A DNA stretch of 64,000 nt from Streptomyces sulphureus DSM 40104 (GTDB lineage: Bacteria; Actinomycetota; Actinomycetes; Streptomycetales; Streptomycetaceae): NCBI RefSeq assembly GCF_000381025.1, contig NZ_KB905821.1, positions 168,764 to 232,763 of the forward strand, given 5' to 3'. Positions within the stretch are counted from its first letter, which is position 1. Each line of letters starts with the position of its first letter. Under the pieces are notes generated by a model, which saw only the letters and a program-made list of their open reading frames with translations, did no database searches and was not told where the DNA came from. The position numbers were made by a program, and so were the translations under genes. Of the stretch, positions 47,526 to 56,208 are shown piece after piece.

Positions 47526-48533
47526 ATGGCAAGTATCAAGGACGTCGCCGCACTTGCCGGCGTCTCGGTCGCCACCGTCTCGCGCGTACTCAACGCGCAC
47601 CAGGGGGTGCGCCCCGGGACGCGGACCAAAGTGCTGCACGCCGTCTCGGAGTTGGGGTACCGCCCCAACGGCGTGGCCAGGTCGCTGCGTACGCACCAGA
47701 CGCGGACGCTCGGCCTCGTCATAGGCGACGTGCTCAACCCCTTCTTCACCGAGCTCGCACGCTCCGTCGAGGACGCGGCACGCAGCCGCGGCTACAGCGT
47801 CATCATCGGCAACGCGGACGAGCAGCCCGCACTCCAGGACCACCACGTGCGCACCCTCCTCGACCGGCGGATAGACGGCCTGCTCGTCTCCCCCACCGAC
47901 GGGGACGTGGGCGCGCTGCGGGACGCCGTGGAGACGGGGATACCCGTGGTCTTCGTCGACCGCTGGCTGCACGGCGTCGACGTGCCCGTGATACGGGCCG
48001 ACGGACGCCGCGCCGTCCACCAACTCGTGGCCCACCTGCACGCCTTGGGGCACAGGCGGCTCGCCATCATCACCGGGCCCGCGGCCACGAGCACCAGCAC
48101 GGAGCGCGTCGGCGCCTTCCGCGAGGCGCTGCGCGCGCTCGGCCTGGCGCTCCCCGCCGAGTACGTCGCACAGGGCGACTTCCAGACGGCGAGCGGACGC
48201 CGGGCGGCCGCCGCCTTCCTCGACCTGCCCGAGCCGCCCGAGGTCGTCTTCGCGACGGACAACCTCATGGCGCTCGGCGTCATGGAGGAGCTCCGCGCCC
48301 GCGGGCTGCGGGTGCCGCGGGACATGGCGCTCGCCGCGTTCGACGACATCCCGTGGTTCCTCCACACCGACCCGCCCCTGACCGCCATCGCCCAACCCAC
48401 CGCGGACCTGGGCCACTCGGCGGTGCAGGTTCTCACCGACCTTGCGGAGGGCAGGGGCGCGGGCTCCGTCACGCTCTCCGCACGACTCACCGCGCGCCGC
48501 TCCTGCGGCGAAGACGAAGGGAGCCGCCGTTGA
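47526..48533 (+). CDS. rbsR: LacI-family repressor of the ribose operon
   Basis: A 335-residue regulator. Helix-turn-helix at residues 4-24 (KDVAALAGVSVATVSRVLNA), hinge helix around YRPNGVARSLR, and an effector domain of the ribose-binding-protein fold (LGLVIGDVLNPFF, GLLVSP, VDRWLHG, AFDDIPWFLHTDPPLT). It is the first gene of the rbs operon and its stop overlaps the start of the ATPase gene as TTGA. It should repress the operon through the site at 47481-47492 until ribose or a ribose phosphate binds. The name rests on genomic context. Confidence 0.9.
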   Translation: MASIKDVAALAGVSVATVSRVLNAHQGVRPGTRTKVLHAVSELGYRPNGVARSLRTHQTRTLGLVIGDVLNPFFTELARSVEDAARSRGYSVIIGNADEQPALQDHHVRTLLDRRIDGLLVSPTDGDVGALRDAVETGIPVVFVDRWLHGVDVPVIRADGRRAVHQLVAHLHALGHRRLAIITGPAATSTSTERVGAFREALRALGLALPAEYVAQGDFQTASGRRAAAAFLDLPEPPEVVFATDNLMALGVMEELRARGLRVPRDMALAAFDDIPWFLHTDPPLTAIAQPTADLGHSAVQVLTDLAEGRGAGSVTLSARLTARRSCGEDEGSRR

Positions 48534-50146
48534 CCACCCCCCAGGACCGCCCACCAGGGCGTACGCCCCAGGGCCGTCCCCCGGGCGCGGGTCCCCAACC
48601 AGCGCCAGGCGCACAAGAGTTGCTGCGCACAGAGCAGATCGGCAAGGTCTTCCCCGGCGTCGTCGCGCTCGACGGCGTCGACTTCGACCTGTGCCAGGGC
48701 GAGGTCCACGTCCTGCTCGGCGAGAACGGCGCCGGCAAGAGCACGCTCATCAAGGTGCTCTCCGGCGTCCACCAGCCCGACAGCGGCCGTGTGCTGCACC
48801 GCGGCTCGCCCGTGCGGATCGGGGGCGCCGAGGACGCCGAGCGGCTCGGGATCGCCACCATCCACCAGGAGTTCAACCTCGTCCCCGAGCTGTCGATCGC
48901 CGAGAACATCTTCCTCGGACGGCAGCCGCGCCGCTTCGGCTTCGTCGACCGCAAGCGCATGGAGCGGGACGCCGCTCCCCTGCTGCAACGCGTCGGCGTC
49001 CAAGCGGGCCCGGAGACGCCCGTGCGCGAACTCGGCATCGCCGGACGGCAGATGGTGGAGATCGCGAAGGCGCTCAGCCTCGACGCCAAGGTCCTCATCA
49101 TGGACGAGCCGACGGCCGTCCTCACCGCGAGCGAGGTCGACCGGCTCTTCGCCATCGTCCGCAGGCTGCGGAACGAGGGCGTCGGCATCGTCTTCATCAC
49201 CCACCACCTGGAGGAGATCCCCGCCCTCGGGGACCGGGTGACGGTGCTGCGCGACGGCCGCAGCGTCGGCCAGGTGCCGGCGAGCACGCACCACGACGAG
49301 CTGGTGCGGCTCATGGTCGGCCGCAGCATCGAGCAGCAGTACCCGCGGCAGACGTCGGGCGACGCGAGCCGGGGCAAGCCGCTCCTCCGCGTCGCGGGGC
49401 TGAGCCGCGGCGGGGTCTTCCACGACGTCGGGTTCGAGGTGCACGCAGGCGAAGTCGTCGGTGTGGCAGGGCTCGTGGGTGCCGGGCGCACCGAGGTCGC
49501 ACGCGCGGTCTTCGGCGTCGACAGGTACGAGGCGGGGACCGTCGAGGTCGACGGCAGGCGCCTGCCCGGCTTCGACGTCACGGCCGCGATGGCGGCCGGG
49601 CTCGGTCTCGTCCCCGAGGACCGGAAGGGGCAGGGCCTCCTCCCCGAGGGCTCCGTCGCGGACAACCTCGGCCTGGTGACGCTGCGCAACGCGAGCCGCG
49701 GCGGCTGGGTCGACCGCTCGGGGCAGCGCGCGGCGGCGGGCGAGATGGCGAATCGGCTCGCGGTGCGCATGGCCGGGCTCGACCAGCAGGCACGCACGCT
49801 CTCCGGCGGCAACCAGCAGAAGGTCGTCATCGGCAAGTGGCTCCTCGCCGAGACGCGGGTGCTGATCCTCGACGAGCCGACGCGCGGCGTCGACGTCGGC
49901 GCCAAGGTCGAGATCTACCAGCTCGTCAACGAACTCACCGCGCAGGGCCATGCGGTGCTGATGATCTCCAGCGACCTCCCCGAGGTGCTCGGCATGAGCG
50001 ACCGGGTGCTGGTGATGTCGCAGGGCCGGATAGCCGGCGAACTCTCCGCGGAGGACGCGACGCAGGACGCCGTCATGGCGCTCGCCGTCGGCACCTCCGC
50101 CCCAGGACAAGGCACGACGACGGAGGACTTCCCCCATGGCCACTGA
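48530..50146 (+). CDS. rbsA: Ribose ABC importer, double ATPase
   Basis: Energises ribose uptake. The 538-residue protein has two ABC modules typical of CUT2 sugar importers: the first with Walker A GENGAGKST (residues 65-73), HQEFNLVPELSIAENIFLG and Walker B VLIMDEPTA; the second with the usual degenerate Walker A GLVGAGRTE, signature TLSGGNQQKVVIGKWL and Walker B VLILDEPTRGVDVG. TTG 48530 is the start, since GAAGGGAG lies 6-7 bases upstream and the codon overlaps the rbsR stop; no ATG exists before the first domain. The first 30 residues are Pro/Gly-rich. It overlaps the permease start by 11 bases. Confidence 0.93.
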   Translation: MTTPQDRPPGRTPQGRPPGAGPQPAPGAQELLRTEQIGKVFPGVVALDGVDFDLCQGEVHVLLGENGAGKSTLIKVLSGVHQPDSGRVLHRGSPVRIGGAEDAERLGIATIHQEFNLVPELSIAENIFLGRQPRRFGFVDRKRMERDAAPLLQRVGVQAGPETPVRELGIAGRQMVEIAKALSLDAKVLIMDEPTAVLTASEVDRLFAIVRRLRNEGVGIVFITHHLEEIPALGDRVTVLRDGRSVGQVPASTHHDELVRLMVGRSIEQQYPRQTSGDASRGKPLLRVAGLSRGGVFHDVGFEVHAGEVVGVAGLVGAGRTEVARAVFGVDRYEAGTVEVDGRRLPGFDVTAAMAAGLGLVPEDRKGQGLLPEGSVADNLGLVTLRNASRGGWVDRSGQRAAAGEMANRLAVRMAGLDQQARTLSGGNQQKVVIGKWLLAETRVLILDEPTRGVDVGAKVEIYQLVNELTAQGHAVLMISSDLPEVLGMSDRVLVMSQGRIAGELSAEDATQDAVMALAVGTSAPGQGTTTEDFPHGH

Positions 50147-51131
50147 GATGCAGCCGGGCTCCCGGATGGCTGCGAAGCACACCGGCGGCTCGGGCGGGCC
50201 GCCGCCATGGGTGCGGCGGGTCCTCCTCGACAACGGGGCGCTCTCCGCGCTCGTCGTGATGGTCGTGCTGATGGCGATCCTCTCGGGGGACTTCTTCAGT
50301 ACCCAGAACCTGCTCAACGTCGGCGTCCAGGCTGCCGTGACGGCGATCCTGGCGTTCGGCGTCACCTTCGTGATCGTCTCCGGCGGGATCGACCTCTCGG
50401 TCGGCTCGGTCGCCGCCTTCTCCGCGATCACGCTCGGGTGGCTCGCCACGGAGGGCGTGCCCACCTTCCTCGCCGTGGTACTGGCACTCGCCGCAGGCAT
50501 GGCGTGCGGGTTCGTGAACGGCATGCTCATCGCGTACGGCAAACTCCCGCCGTTCGTCGCGACGTTGGCGATGCTCTCGATCGCGCGCGGCCTCGCGCTC
50601 GTGGTCTCGCAGGGCAGCCCGATCCTGCTGCCCGACTCCATCTCCTGGCTCGGCCAGACGCTCGGCGAGTGGCTGCCGGTGCCGGTGATCGTCATGGTCG
50701 TCATCGGCGTCGTCACCGCGGTAGTCCTCCAACGCACCTACAGCGGGCGCGTGATGTACGCGATCGGCGGCAACGAGGAGGCCGCGCGCCTCTCGGGTAT
50801 CCGCGTCAAGCGGCAGAAGCTCGTCATCTACACGCTCGCCGGGCTCTTCGCCGCGGTGGCGGGCATCGTCCTCGCCTCCCGGCTCGCCTCGGCGCAGCCG
50901 CAGGCGGCCTCCGGCTACGAACTCGACGCGATCGCCGCCGTGGTGATCGGCGGGGCGAGCCTCGCCGGTGGCGTCGGCAAGGCGTCGGGAACGCTCATAG
51001 GCGCGCTCATCCTCGCCGTGTTGCGGAACGGTCTCAACCTGCTGGACGTGTCGGCCTTCTGGCAGCAAGTCGTCATCGGGGCAGTGATTGCCCTGGCAGT
51101 GCTTCTGGATACACTGCGTCGCCGTACATGA
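50136..51131 (+). CDS. rbsC: Ribose ABC importer, permease
   Basis: A 331-residue integral membrane protein of the CUT2 (RbsC/AraH) class forming the translocation channel. Eight to ten hydrophobic segments begin near residue 30; the family block TFVIVSGGIDLSVGSVAAFS is at about 77-96 and the ATPase-contact loop GGNEEAARLSGIRV near 206-219, followed by VVIGGASLAGGVG. It overlaps rbsA by 11 bases and is followed 57 bases later by the binding-protein gene. The N-terminal 25 residues are polar and cytoplasmic. Confidence 0.93.
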   Translation: MATEMQPGSRMAAKHTGGSGGPPPWVRRVLLDNGALSALVVMVVLMAILSGDFFSTQNLLNVGVQAAVTAILAFGVTFVIVSGGIDLSVGSVAAFSAITLGWLATEGVPTFLAVVLALAAGMACGFVNGMLIAYGKLPPFVATLAMLSIARGLALVVSQGSPILLPDSISWLGQTLGEWLPVPVIVMVVIGVVTAVVLQRTYSGRVMYAIGGNEEAARLSGIRVKRQKLVIYTLAGLFAAVAGIVLASRLASAQPQAASGYELDAIAAVVIGGASLAGGVGKASGTLIGALILAVLRNGLNLLDVSAFWQQVVIGAVIALAVLLDTLRRRT

Positions 51132-51188
51132 TCGTTGTGCGAAGAGAAAGTGCCAGTTCGTTCACTTCCTAACTCAAGGAATGCAGAA

Positions 51189-52130
51189 ATGAACAAGAGA
51201 CAGAGCACCACCGCGGCGGTCGCAGCCGCCGCCACCCTCGCGCTCACCGCCACTGCTTGCGGAAGCGACTCCTCCTCCGACGAGGGCGGCGAGACCGTAA
51301 AGCTCGGCCTTGCGATATCCACCCTCAACAACCCCTTCTTCGTGCAGATGAAGAAGGGTGCCGAGGCCGAGGCGAAGACGCAGAACGCCGAACTCAGCGT
51401 GCAGGACGCCCAGGACGACGCGTCGCAGCAGGCCAACCAGGTGCAGAACTTCACCTCCCAGAACGTCAAGTCGATCATCATCAACCCGGTCGACTCCGAC
51501 GCCGCCGGCGCCTCCGTCAAGGGCGCCAACAACGCGGACATCCCCGTGATCGCGGCCGACCGCGGCGTCAACAAGGCCGACACCGAGGCCACCGTCGCCT
51601 CCGACAACGTCGACGGCGGCCGCCAGGCGGCCAAGGAACTCGCCACGATGCTCGACGGCAAGGGCGAGATCCTCTTCCTCCGCGGGCAGGCGGGCACCTC
51701 CGCCTCGCGCGAGCGCGGGCAGGGCTTCACCGAGGGCCTCAAGAAGTTCCCCGGCGTCAAGGTCGTCGCCAAGCAGACGGCCGACTTCGACCGGACCAAG
51801 GGCCTCGACGTCACCACCAACATGCTCCAGGCCCACCCGAACGTCGACGGCGTCTTCGCGGAGAACGACGAGATGGCCCTCGGCGCCATCAAGGCGCTCG
51901 GCGACAAGGCGGGCGACGACGTCAAGGTGATCGGCTTCGACGGCACCCCCGAGGGGCTCAAGGCCGTGAAGAACGGCTCGCTCACCATGACGATCGCCCA
52001 ACAGCCGGAGGAGCTCGGCAAGATGGCCGTGCGCAACGCCCTCCGCGTCGTCGACGGCACCAAGGTCGACAAGCAGATAAAGGTGCCGGTGAAGGTCGTC
52101 ACCTCGAAGAACGTCGACCAGTACTCCTGA
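51189..52130 (+). CDS. rbsB: Ribose-binding lipoprotein
   Basis: The extracytoplasmic receptor of the importer, 313 residues. A signal peptide ends in the lipobox TATAC, so Cys24 is lipidated. The mature part has the periplasmic-binding type I fold with GLAISTLNNPFFVQMKKGAE, INPVDSDAA, VASDNVDGGRQAA, VFAENDEMALGAIKAL and VIGFDGTPEGLKAV, all close to the RbsB pattern of sugar-contacting residues. ATG 51189 follows AAGGAATG. It is spaced slightly away from rbsC, as often seen for binding proteins made in excess. Confidence 0.94.
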   Translation: MNKRQSTTAAVAAAATLALTATACGSDSSSDEGGETVKLGLAISTLNNPFFVQMKKGAEAEAKTQNAELSVQDAQDDASQQANQVQNFTSQNVKSIIINPVDSDAAGASVKGANNADIPVIAADRGVNKADTEATVASDNVDGGRQAAKELATMLDGKGEILFLRGQAGTSASRERGQGFTEGLKKFPGVKVVAKQTADFDRTKGLDVTTNMLQAHPNVDGVFAENDEMALGAIKALGDKAGDDVKVIGFDGTPEGLKAVKNGSLTMTIAQQPEELGKMAVRNALRVVDGTKVDKQIKVPVKVVTSKNVDQYS

Positions 52131-52212
52131 TCGGCGACGGACAGCGCGGGCCTCGCCCGCAGCCCCGGGGCGCGCAGCCGCCAGCGGGGCACGAGCACAG
52201 GGGAGAAGCCGG

Positions 52213-53151
52213 ATGCACAGGTTGGACCTGCTGGTGGTGGGGTCGGCCAACGCGGACCTGGTGATCGGCGTCGAGCGCCGACCAGCAGCCGGCGAGACGG
52301 TCCTGGGGTCCGATCTCGCCGTCCACCCCGGCGGCAAGGGCGCCAACCAGGCCGCGGCGGCGGCCCGGCTCGGCGCACGCACCGCCCTCCTCGCCCGTGT
52401 CGGTGACGACGCCCACGGCAGACTGCTGCGCGACGCGCAACAGGCCGTGGGCGCCGACACCACCGGGCTGCTGCACGGCGGACCCTCCCCCACGGGCGTC
52501 GCCCTCATCACCGTCGACGCGGCGGGGGACAACAGCATCGTCGTCTCCCCCGGCGCCAACAACCGCCTCACCCCTGACGACGTGGCGCACGCGGAACCGC
52601 TCTTCGACGCGGCGGCGGTCGTCTCGCTCCAGTTGGAGATCCCGCTCGACACGGTGGCGGCCGCGGTCCGCGCCGCCACCGCCGCGGGCTCCCGGGTCGT
52701 ACTCAACCCCTCGCCGCCCGCCGCGCTTCCGGACGACGTGCTCGCCGTCTGCGATCCGCTCGTCGTCAACGAGCACGAGGCGCGTCGCCTGTTGGGCGAC
52801 GACGCGCCCGAAGGCATGGACGGCGGTCCCGAGGTGTGGGCCAGGGCGCTGAGCGCGCGCGGCCCCCGCAGCGTGGTCGTCACCCTCGGCGCCGAAGGCG
52901 CGCTGGTGTGGGACGGGGAAGCGGTGACGGTGCCGAGCCCCGAGGTCGCGGCCGTGGACACCACGGGTGCGGGCGACGCGTTTACGGGGGCGCTCGGCTG
53001 GCGGCTCGGCCTCGGGGACACGCTCGTCGAGGCGGTCGGCTACGCGGTGCGCGTCGGCGCCGCCGCGGTGACGAAGGCCGGGGCGCAGGAGTCGTACCCG
53101 GGCCCTGGCGAGGTGGCGGAGCTGACGGCGCAGGAAGGTGCGGGCCGATGA
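52213..53151 (+). CDS. rbsK: Ribokinase
   Basis: Phosphorylates imported D-ribose to ribose-5-phosphate. The 312-residue PfkB-family kinase shows VVGSANADLVIGVERRPAAG at the N-terminus, the substrate motif HPGGKGANQAAAAARLG near 37-53 and DTTGAGDAFTGAL with the catalytic Asp near 254. ATG 52213 follows AGGGGAGAAG. Its stop overlaps the rbsD start as ATGA, so the last two genes are coupled. Confidence 0.94.
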   Translation: MHRLDLLVVGSANADLVIGVERRPAAGETVLGSDLAVHPGGKGANQAAAAARLGARTALLARVGDDAHGRLLRDAQQAVGADTTGLLHGGPSPTGVALITVDAAGDNSIVVSPGANNRLTPDDVAHAEPLFDAAAVVSLQLEIPLDTVAAAVRAATAAGSRVVLNPSPPAALPDDVLAVCDPLVVNEHEARRLLGDDAPEGMDGGPEVWARALSARGPRSVVVTLGAEGALVWDGEAVTVPSPEVAAVDTTGAGDAFTGALGWRLGLGDTLVEAVGYAVRVGAAAVTKAGAQESYPGPGEVAELTAQEGAGR

Positions 53152-53558
53152 AGAGGGCCGGCGTACTCAACCGTCGACTCAGCGGCGCACTCGCGCGCTT
53201 GGGCCACACCGACCTGGTGGTCGTCTGCGACGCCGGGCTGCCGATCCCGGAGGGCCCTGGGGCGCCGCGCGTCGTCGACCTCGCGTTCCGGGCCGGGGTA
53301 CCAAGCTTCGCCGAAGTGCTCGACGGGCTCCTCGACGAACTCGTCGTGGAGGGCGCCACCGTCGCCGAAGAGGTGGAAGGCGCCAATCCGGAAGCTGCCG
53401 CGCGGCTCCACCGGCTCTTCGACGGCGTCGAGTCGGGCCTCGTCTCCGTCTCCCACGAGGAGCTGAAGGCGCTCACACCGCGCGCGAAGCTGGTCGTGCG
53501 CACCGGGGAGACGCGCCCGTACGCGAACGTGGTGCTGCGGTGCGGGGTGCCGTTCTGA
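53148..53558 (+). CDS. rbsD: D-ribose pyranase
   Basis: Interconverts the pyranose and furanose forms of ribose to supply the kinase. The 136-residue protein matches the RbsD family: KRAGVLNRRLSGALARLGH with catalytic His20, VVVCDAGLPIP, then SHEELKALTPRAKLVVRTGE and the terminal PYANVVLRCGV. It is the last gene of the operon and is followed by the PQQ-propeller pseudogene on the opposite strand. Confidence 0.94.
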   Translation: MKRAGVLNRRLSGALARLGHTDLVVVCDAGLPIPEGPGAPRVVDLAFRAGVPSFAEVLDGLLDELVVEGATVAEEVEGANPEAAARLHRLFDGVESGLVSVSHEELKALTPRAKLVVRTGETRPYANVVLRCGVPF

Positions 53559-53679
53559 GGTGTCGTTCCGGCTGCTCAACGCCCTTCCGTGCGCCGTGGG
53601 TTGATCACGACGTGTCCGTGCCTCCCGTCCCCGTGCCCGGTCGGCTCCGAGGACTTGTACAGCTCCCGGGTGCACCGCC

Positions 53680-54218
53680 TCATGCCTGGCGTCCGAACGC
53701 CGTCGCCGGGAACGGGTTGCGACGGATGTCGTCCATGTGCAGGGAGAGGCGCCCGTAGGCGTACTGCGCGGACCCGACGGCTGCGTCCCGGGCACGAACC
53801 GCTGCTGCTGCGCGGGCAACTGCAACAGCCCCTGCGCCCGGCCGCTCCTCCCCGTCAGCCGCACGACCTGCGCACCGCGCTTCGCCGCGGACACCCGCAG
53901 GGCGATGACGTCCTCTCCGGCACCCCGAACCGGCAGCATCCGGTCACCGCTGCCGACCGTCCCCTTCCACGGCTTCTCTCCCGAGCGCGGCTCGAAGGCC
54001 GCGATGCCGTCGCGCCCCACCGATGCCTCCGCGTGCTGCGGCCGAGTGGCTGTGAAGAGCTGCCCGCCGGCTGCCACGGAAAAGGGGTACATACGGCCGA
54101 CCAGGTCGGCGCAACCGGGTTCGTACTCCTCGCAGAGCCGGCGAACCGCAACAGGTACGTACTGTCATCGCTCAACCACCCCCGCACGGCACCCGGTTCG
54201 GCGCCCTCAGCGGCCTGC
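53680..54218 (-). pseudogene. Decayed PQQ-binding-like beta-propeller gene
   Basis: Three frames of the minus strand carry consecutive pieces of one protein: RGWLSDDSTYLLRFAGS; then EEYEPGCADLVGRMYPFSV, FTATRPQHAEASVGRDGIAA, GTVGSGDRMLPVR; then AQYAYGRLSLHMDDI and NPFPATAFGRQA ending at a stop at 53682-53680. Order and wording recall the C-terminal end of the Streptomyces PQQ-binding-like propeller proteins. At least two frameshifts and the missing N-terminal part make it non-functional. It fills the gap between rbsD and the MgtC-family gene, and begins right after the latter's stop. Confidence 0.6.
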
Positions 54219-54221
54219 CCC

Positions 54222-54992
54222 TCACTCCGTCGACTCGTCGTGGTCGAGGTACACCTCGAGCACCCCTTCCAACTCGCTGATCTGCGTGACGAGTTCGGGA
54301 ACCTCCCCGGAACCGTCGAGCCGCACCTGTACCGTGACGGCCTCGGTGGCCGCCCCGTCCTCGGCCGACGGTTCGCCCGGTCGGCGTGCCACCCGTGAGG
54401 TGGAGACGTCCGCGACGACGAAGCCCGCGCCGGTGATCCGGGAGAGCACCTCGCGGAGGAGTCCTCTGCCCTCCAGGTAGCGGACGTTGAGGGTCGGTGC
54501 CGGTGACGTCCAACGGTCGGTGGCCCAGCGCGTGGCGTACGGCAGGAGGAGGATCGCGACGAAGTACCCGGCGGTGGCGAGGAGCGCGAGCAGCAGCAGG
54601 CCGGCTCCTGCGGCGGCGCCGACGGCTGCCGTGAGCCAGATGCTCGCGGCTGTGGTCAGCCCGCGCACCGCGTCGCGTTTGACGAAGATGATGCCGCCGC
54701 CGATGAACCCGAGCCCGGAGACGATCTGCGCCGCCACCCGCGAGGGGTCGAGCACCACGTCGTCCTGGGAGAGCACGTCGCCGAAGCCGTACTTGCTCAC
54801 CAGCATGAAGAGCGCGGAGGCGAACCCGACGACGGTGTAGGTCCGCAGGCCCGCCGCCTTCTGCTTGACCTCCCTCTCCAGCCCGATCAGCGCGGAGAGC
54901 ACGAACGCGGTGCCGAACTCCCCCATCTGCTTCCAGCCCTGCCCGTCGAGCGAGGTGAGGGCGTACTGCGTGAGGCTCCCTTGGTCCGTCAT
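54222..54992 (-). CDS. MgtC/SapB-family membrane protein
   Basis: A 256-residue inner-membrane protein. Four or five hydrophobic segments (about 25-45, 50-70, 85-105, 110-150) carry the family motifs ALIGLEREVKQKAAGLRTY and GLGFIGGGIIFVKRD, which are the conserved MgtC signatures. A soluble C-terminal domain (about 165-250) with an ACT-like pattern follows. MgtC proteins influence Mg2+ homeostasis and ATP synthase activity in pathogens; in Streptomyces the role is not established. No magnesium riboswitch was recognised upstream. Confidence 0.92.
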   Translation of the reverse strand: MTDQGSLTQYALTSLDGQGWKQMGEFGTAFVLSALIGLEREVKQKAAGLRTYTVVGFASALFMLVSKYGFGDVLSQDDVVLDPSRVAAQIVSGLGFIGGGIIFVKRDAVRGLTTAASIWLTAAVGAAAGAGLLLLALLATAGYFVAILLLPYATRWATDRWTSPAPTLNVRYLEGRGLLREVLSRITGAGFVVADVSTSRVARRPGEPSAEDGAATEAVTVQVRLDGSGEVPELVTQISELEGVLEVYLDHDESTE

Positions 54993-55362
54993 AGCCGCAC
55001 CTTAGGACGCCGACCGACGCCGTGCGCGCCGCGGCCCGCGGTGGCGGACACGGGGGCTATCGCCCGTGGGTGCGGTGACGCCGTGGCGAGCGCGGTCCAA
55101 CGGTGCAGGGTGTCTCTGCGCCGTGTGCCCCATCCCGGATCAACTGCGTGCCGGGCGTGCGCTGTTGAGTGGTGCACGGGCGAAACAGAGCTGTCTTCGC
55201 TGTAGCGGGGGGCGTGGATCGGCGGGTCCGGACCGGACGCCGGTTCGTCGATCCGTGTGCGAACGCGGGGCTCCCGTGCACGCCGGCCGACTTCGGCCGG
55301 GTCGTGGTTCGGGCGAACCCGAGCACCGGTCGTTCACCGCCCAGACGCGCACGACCCGACGT
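54993..55362. other. Intergenic region without a recognised gene
   Basis: About 370 bases between the MgtC-family start and the end of the sugar-cluster operon. Nothing convincing was found on either strand. Confidence 0.5.
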
Positions 55363-56208
55363 TCATTCCGCCGCGTACCGCAGGTACCGCTCGACGGTCT
55401 CCCGGAGCACCTCGGCCCCGTCGCGCGCTCGCAGCGACTCGTTGAAGAGTTCCACTTCGACGGGTCCCGTGTATCCCGCCGCTTCGGCAGCACGTCGCAG
55501 GCCGCGCAAGTCCACGCAACCGTCGCCGAGTTGGCCTCTCCCCAGGAGGACGCCCGCGGGGAGCGGCACCGTCCAGTCGGCGAGTTGGAGTGCGGCGATC
55601 CGGCCCGCTTCGCCCGCCCGCGAGAGCAGTTGCGGGGTCCGCTCGTCCCACCAGACGTGGTACGTGTCCACGACGACGCCCACCTCCTCCGCGGGGAACG
55701 GCTCGGCGAGTTCGAGCGCCTGCCCCAGAGTCGAGACGACGCACCGGTCGGAGGCGAACATCGGATGGAGCGGCTCGACACCGAGTCGGACCCCGTGCTC
55801 GCGCGCGTACGGCACGAGTTCGGCGAGCGCCTCACCGACCCGCCGCCGCGCCGCGCCCAAGTCCCGCTCACCGGGCGGCAGTCCGCCGGAGACGAGGACG
55901 AGGACGGGGGCGCCGAGCGCGGCGGCCTCCCCGATCGCCGCACGGTTGTCGTCCAAAGCACGTCGGCGCTCGGGCCCTTCGGGTGCCGTGAAGAACCCTC
56001 CACGGCACAGCGACGTGACGGCGAGTCCGTGCTCGGCGAAGAGTCCGGCGGCGGCCTCCACGCCGTACCGCCGCACCGGCTCGCGCCACAGTCCGACCCC
56101 GCCGACGCCCAGCGCCGACGCCTCCTCAGCAAGGCGGGGCAGCGGGAGTTGGGCGACGGTCTCCTGGTTGATCGACAGTCGCGAGAGGGCGTCCGGTGCC
56201 GTGTTCAC
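55363..56208 (-). CDS. Sugar phosphate isomerase/epimerase-like TIM-barrel protein
   Basis: A 281-residue xylose-isomerase-like (AP endonuclease 2 fold) protein. Metal-binding strands are visible as HGVRLGVEPLHPMFA, VVVDTYHVWWDE and PVEVELFNESL; the acidic and His residues in these would hold a divalent cation. Members act as epimerases, isomerases or dehydratases on sugars. GTG 56208 overlaps the upstream stop as GTGA, so it is the third coupled gene of an operon with a Gfo/Idh/MocA oxidoreductase and a DUF993 protein. The substrate is unknown. Confidence 0.9.
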   Translation of the reverse strand: MNTAPDALSRLSINQETVAQLPLPRLAEEASALGVGGVGLWREPVRRYGVEAAAGLFAEHGLAVTSLCRGGFFTAPEGPERRRALDDNRAAIGEAAALGAPVLVLVSGGLPPGERDLGAARRRVGEALAELVPYAREHGVRLGVEPLHPMFASDRCVVSTLGQALELAEPFPAEEVGVVVDTYHVWWDERTPQLLSRAGEAGRIAALQLADWTVPLPAGVLLGRGQLGDGCVDLRGLRRAAEAAGYTGPVEVELFNESLRARDGAEVLRETVERYLRYAAE

